Shown piece after piece: positions 6,378-6,539 of a DNA stretch of 6,539 nucleotides. Position 1 is the first letter of the stretch. Every line of letters starts with the position of its first letter. This DNA comes from Rhodoferax sp. (GTDB lineage Bacteria; Pseudomonadota; Gammaproteobacteria; Burkholderiales; Burkholderiaceae_C): contig VERU01000146.1 in assembly GCA_018882485.1 (NCBI GenBank), positions 1 to 6,539 on the forward strand. Direction: 5' to 3'. Both the position numbers and the translations under genes were made by a program. The notes beneath the pieces were generated by a model, which searched no databases, was not told the origin of the DNA, and worked only from the letters and a program-made list of their open reading frames with translations.

Positions 6378-6439
6378 GTCTCGCGTACGCTGAGTCAGGC
6401 GCAGTCATGCGGCGGTAAGTGCCCGATGAGTCAACAGGT
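6378..6439. other. Convergent intergenic gap, no clear terminator
   Basis: This 62-base gap lies between the Bug gene and a gene ending on the opposite strand. I see no stem-loop followed by a T run on either strand. It holds a loop-less palindrome GCGTACGC (6383-6390) and two copies of TGAGTCA (6391-6397 and 6427-6433). Termination here may be Rho-dependent or rely on structure I cannot identify. Confidence 0.4.
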
Positions 6440-6539
6440 CTAGCCCATCTGGTAGAGCCACACCGGCCGGCCCTGCACCCCGTCCAGCCGGGCTGTAGGG
6501 AGCGCCTCGGGCACGGCAAACTCCAGACTGACCAGCCAG
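6440..6539 (-). CDS. C-terminal end of an unrecognised protein (cut by window edge)
   Basis: Reading the minus strand from the right edge gives 32 sense codons, then TAG at 6442-6440. The peptide begins WLVSLEFAVPEALP and ends RPVWLYQMG. Codon use supports real coding: about 28 of the 32 codons end in G or C while second positions are mixed, the same pattern as the neighbouring genes, and the other minus-strand frames lack this contrast. I do not recognise the family from so short a piece. It converges on the Bug gene and so probably does not belong to the operon. Confidence 0.5.
   Translation of the reverse strand, partial: WLVSLEFAVPEALPTARLDGVQGRPVWLYQMG

Noticed and set aside
6383..6390. 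Palindrome GCGTACGC after the Bug gene
   Set aside because: It has no loop and no T run, so it cannot act as an intrinsic terminator, and 8-base palindromes are common by chance.

Overview
The window looks like chromosomal DNA from a GC-rich betaproteobacterium, most likely a member of the Burkholderiales (Alcaligenaceae or Comamonadaceae type). The grounds are the high GC content with strong G/C bias at third codon positions, and a catabolic cluster that ends in a Bug/TctC periplasmic solute receptor, a family greatly expanded in that order. Assignment below the order is not supported.

Layout: (1) positions 1-205, minus strand: the N-terminal 68 codons of a LysR-type regulator, running off the left edge. 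(2) positions 206-312: an AT-rich divergent control region with nested inverted and direct repeats. (3) positions 313-6377, plus strand: four closely packed genes, namely a kynureninase-like PLP enzyme, HyuA and HyuB subunits of a hydantoinase/oxoprolinase-family ATP-dependent amidohydrolase, and a Bug-family substrate-binding protein. HyuA and HyuB overlap by 4 bases; the other gaps are about 35 bases. (4) positions 6378-6439: a short convergent gap with no terminator that I can recognise. (5) positions 6440-6539, minus strand: the C-terminal end of an unrecognised gene.

The arrangement reads as a LysR-controlled uptake-and-breakdown operon. The Bug protein would capture a small acidic or amide compound in the periplasm, HyuAB would open a cyclic amide (lactam, hydantoin or imide type) at the cost of ATP, and the kynureninase-like enzyme would cleave a beta-carbon bond of a gamma-keto alpha-amino acid, releasing alanine and a carboxylic acid. 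The individual families are clear. The substrate and the pathway linking kynureninase chemistry to HyuAB are inference. No tryptophan 2,3-dioxygenase or kynurenine formamidase gene, the usual partners of kynureninase, is present in the window. The kynureninase homologue also differs from the classical enzyme at several conserved active-site positions.

I saw no tRNA, rRNA, CRISPR array, insertion sequence, phage gene or origin. Apart from 206-312 there is no long non-coding stretch.
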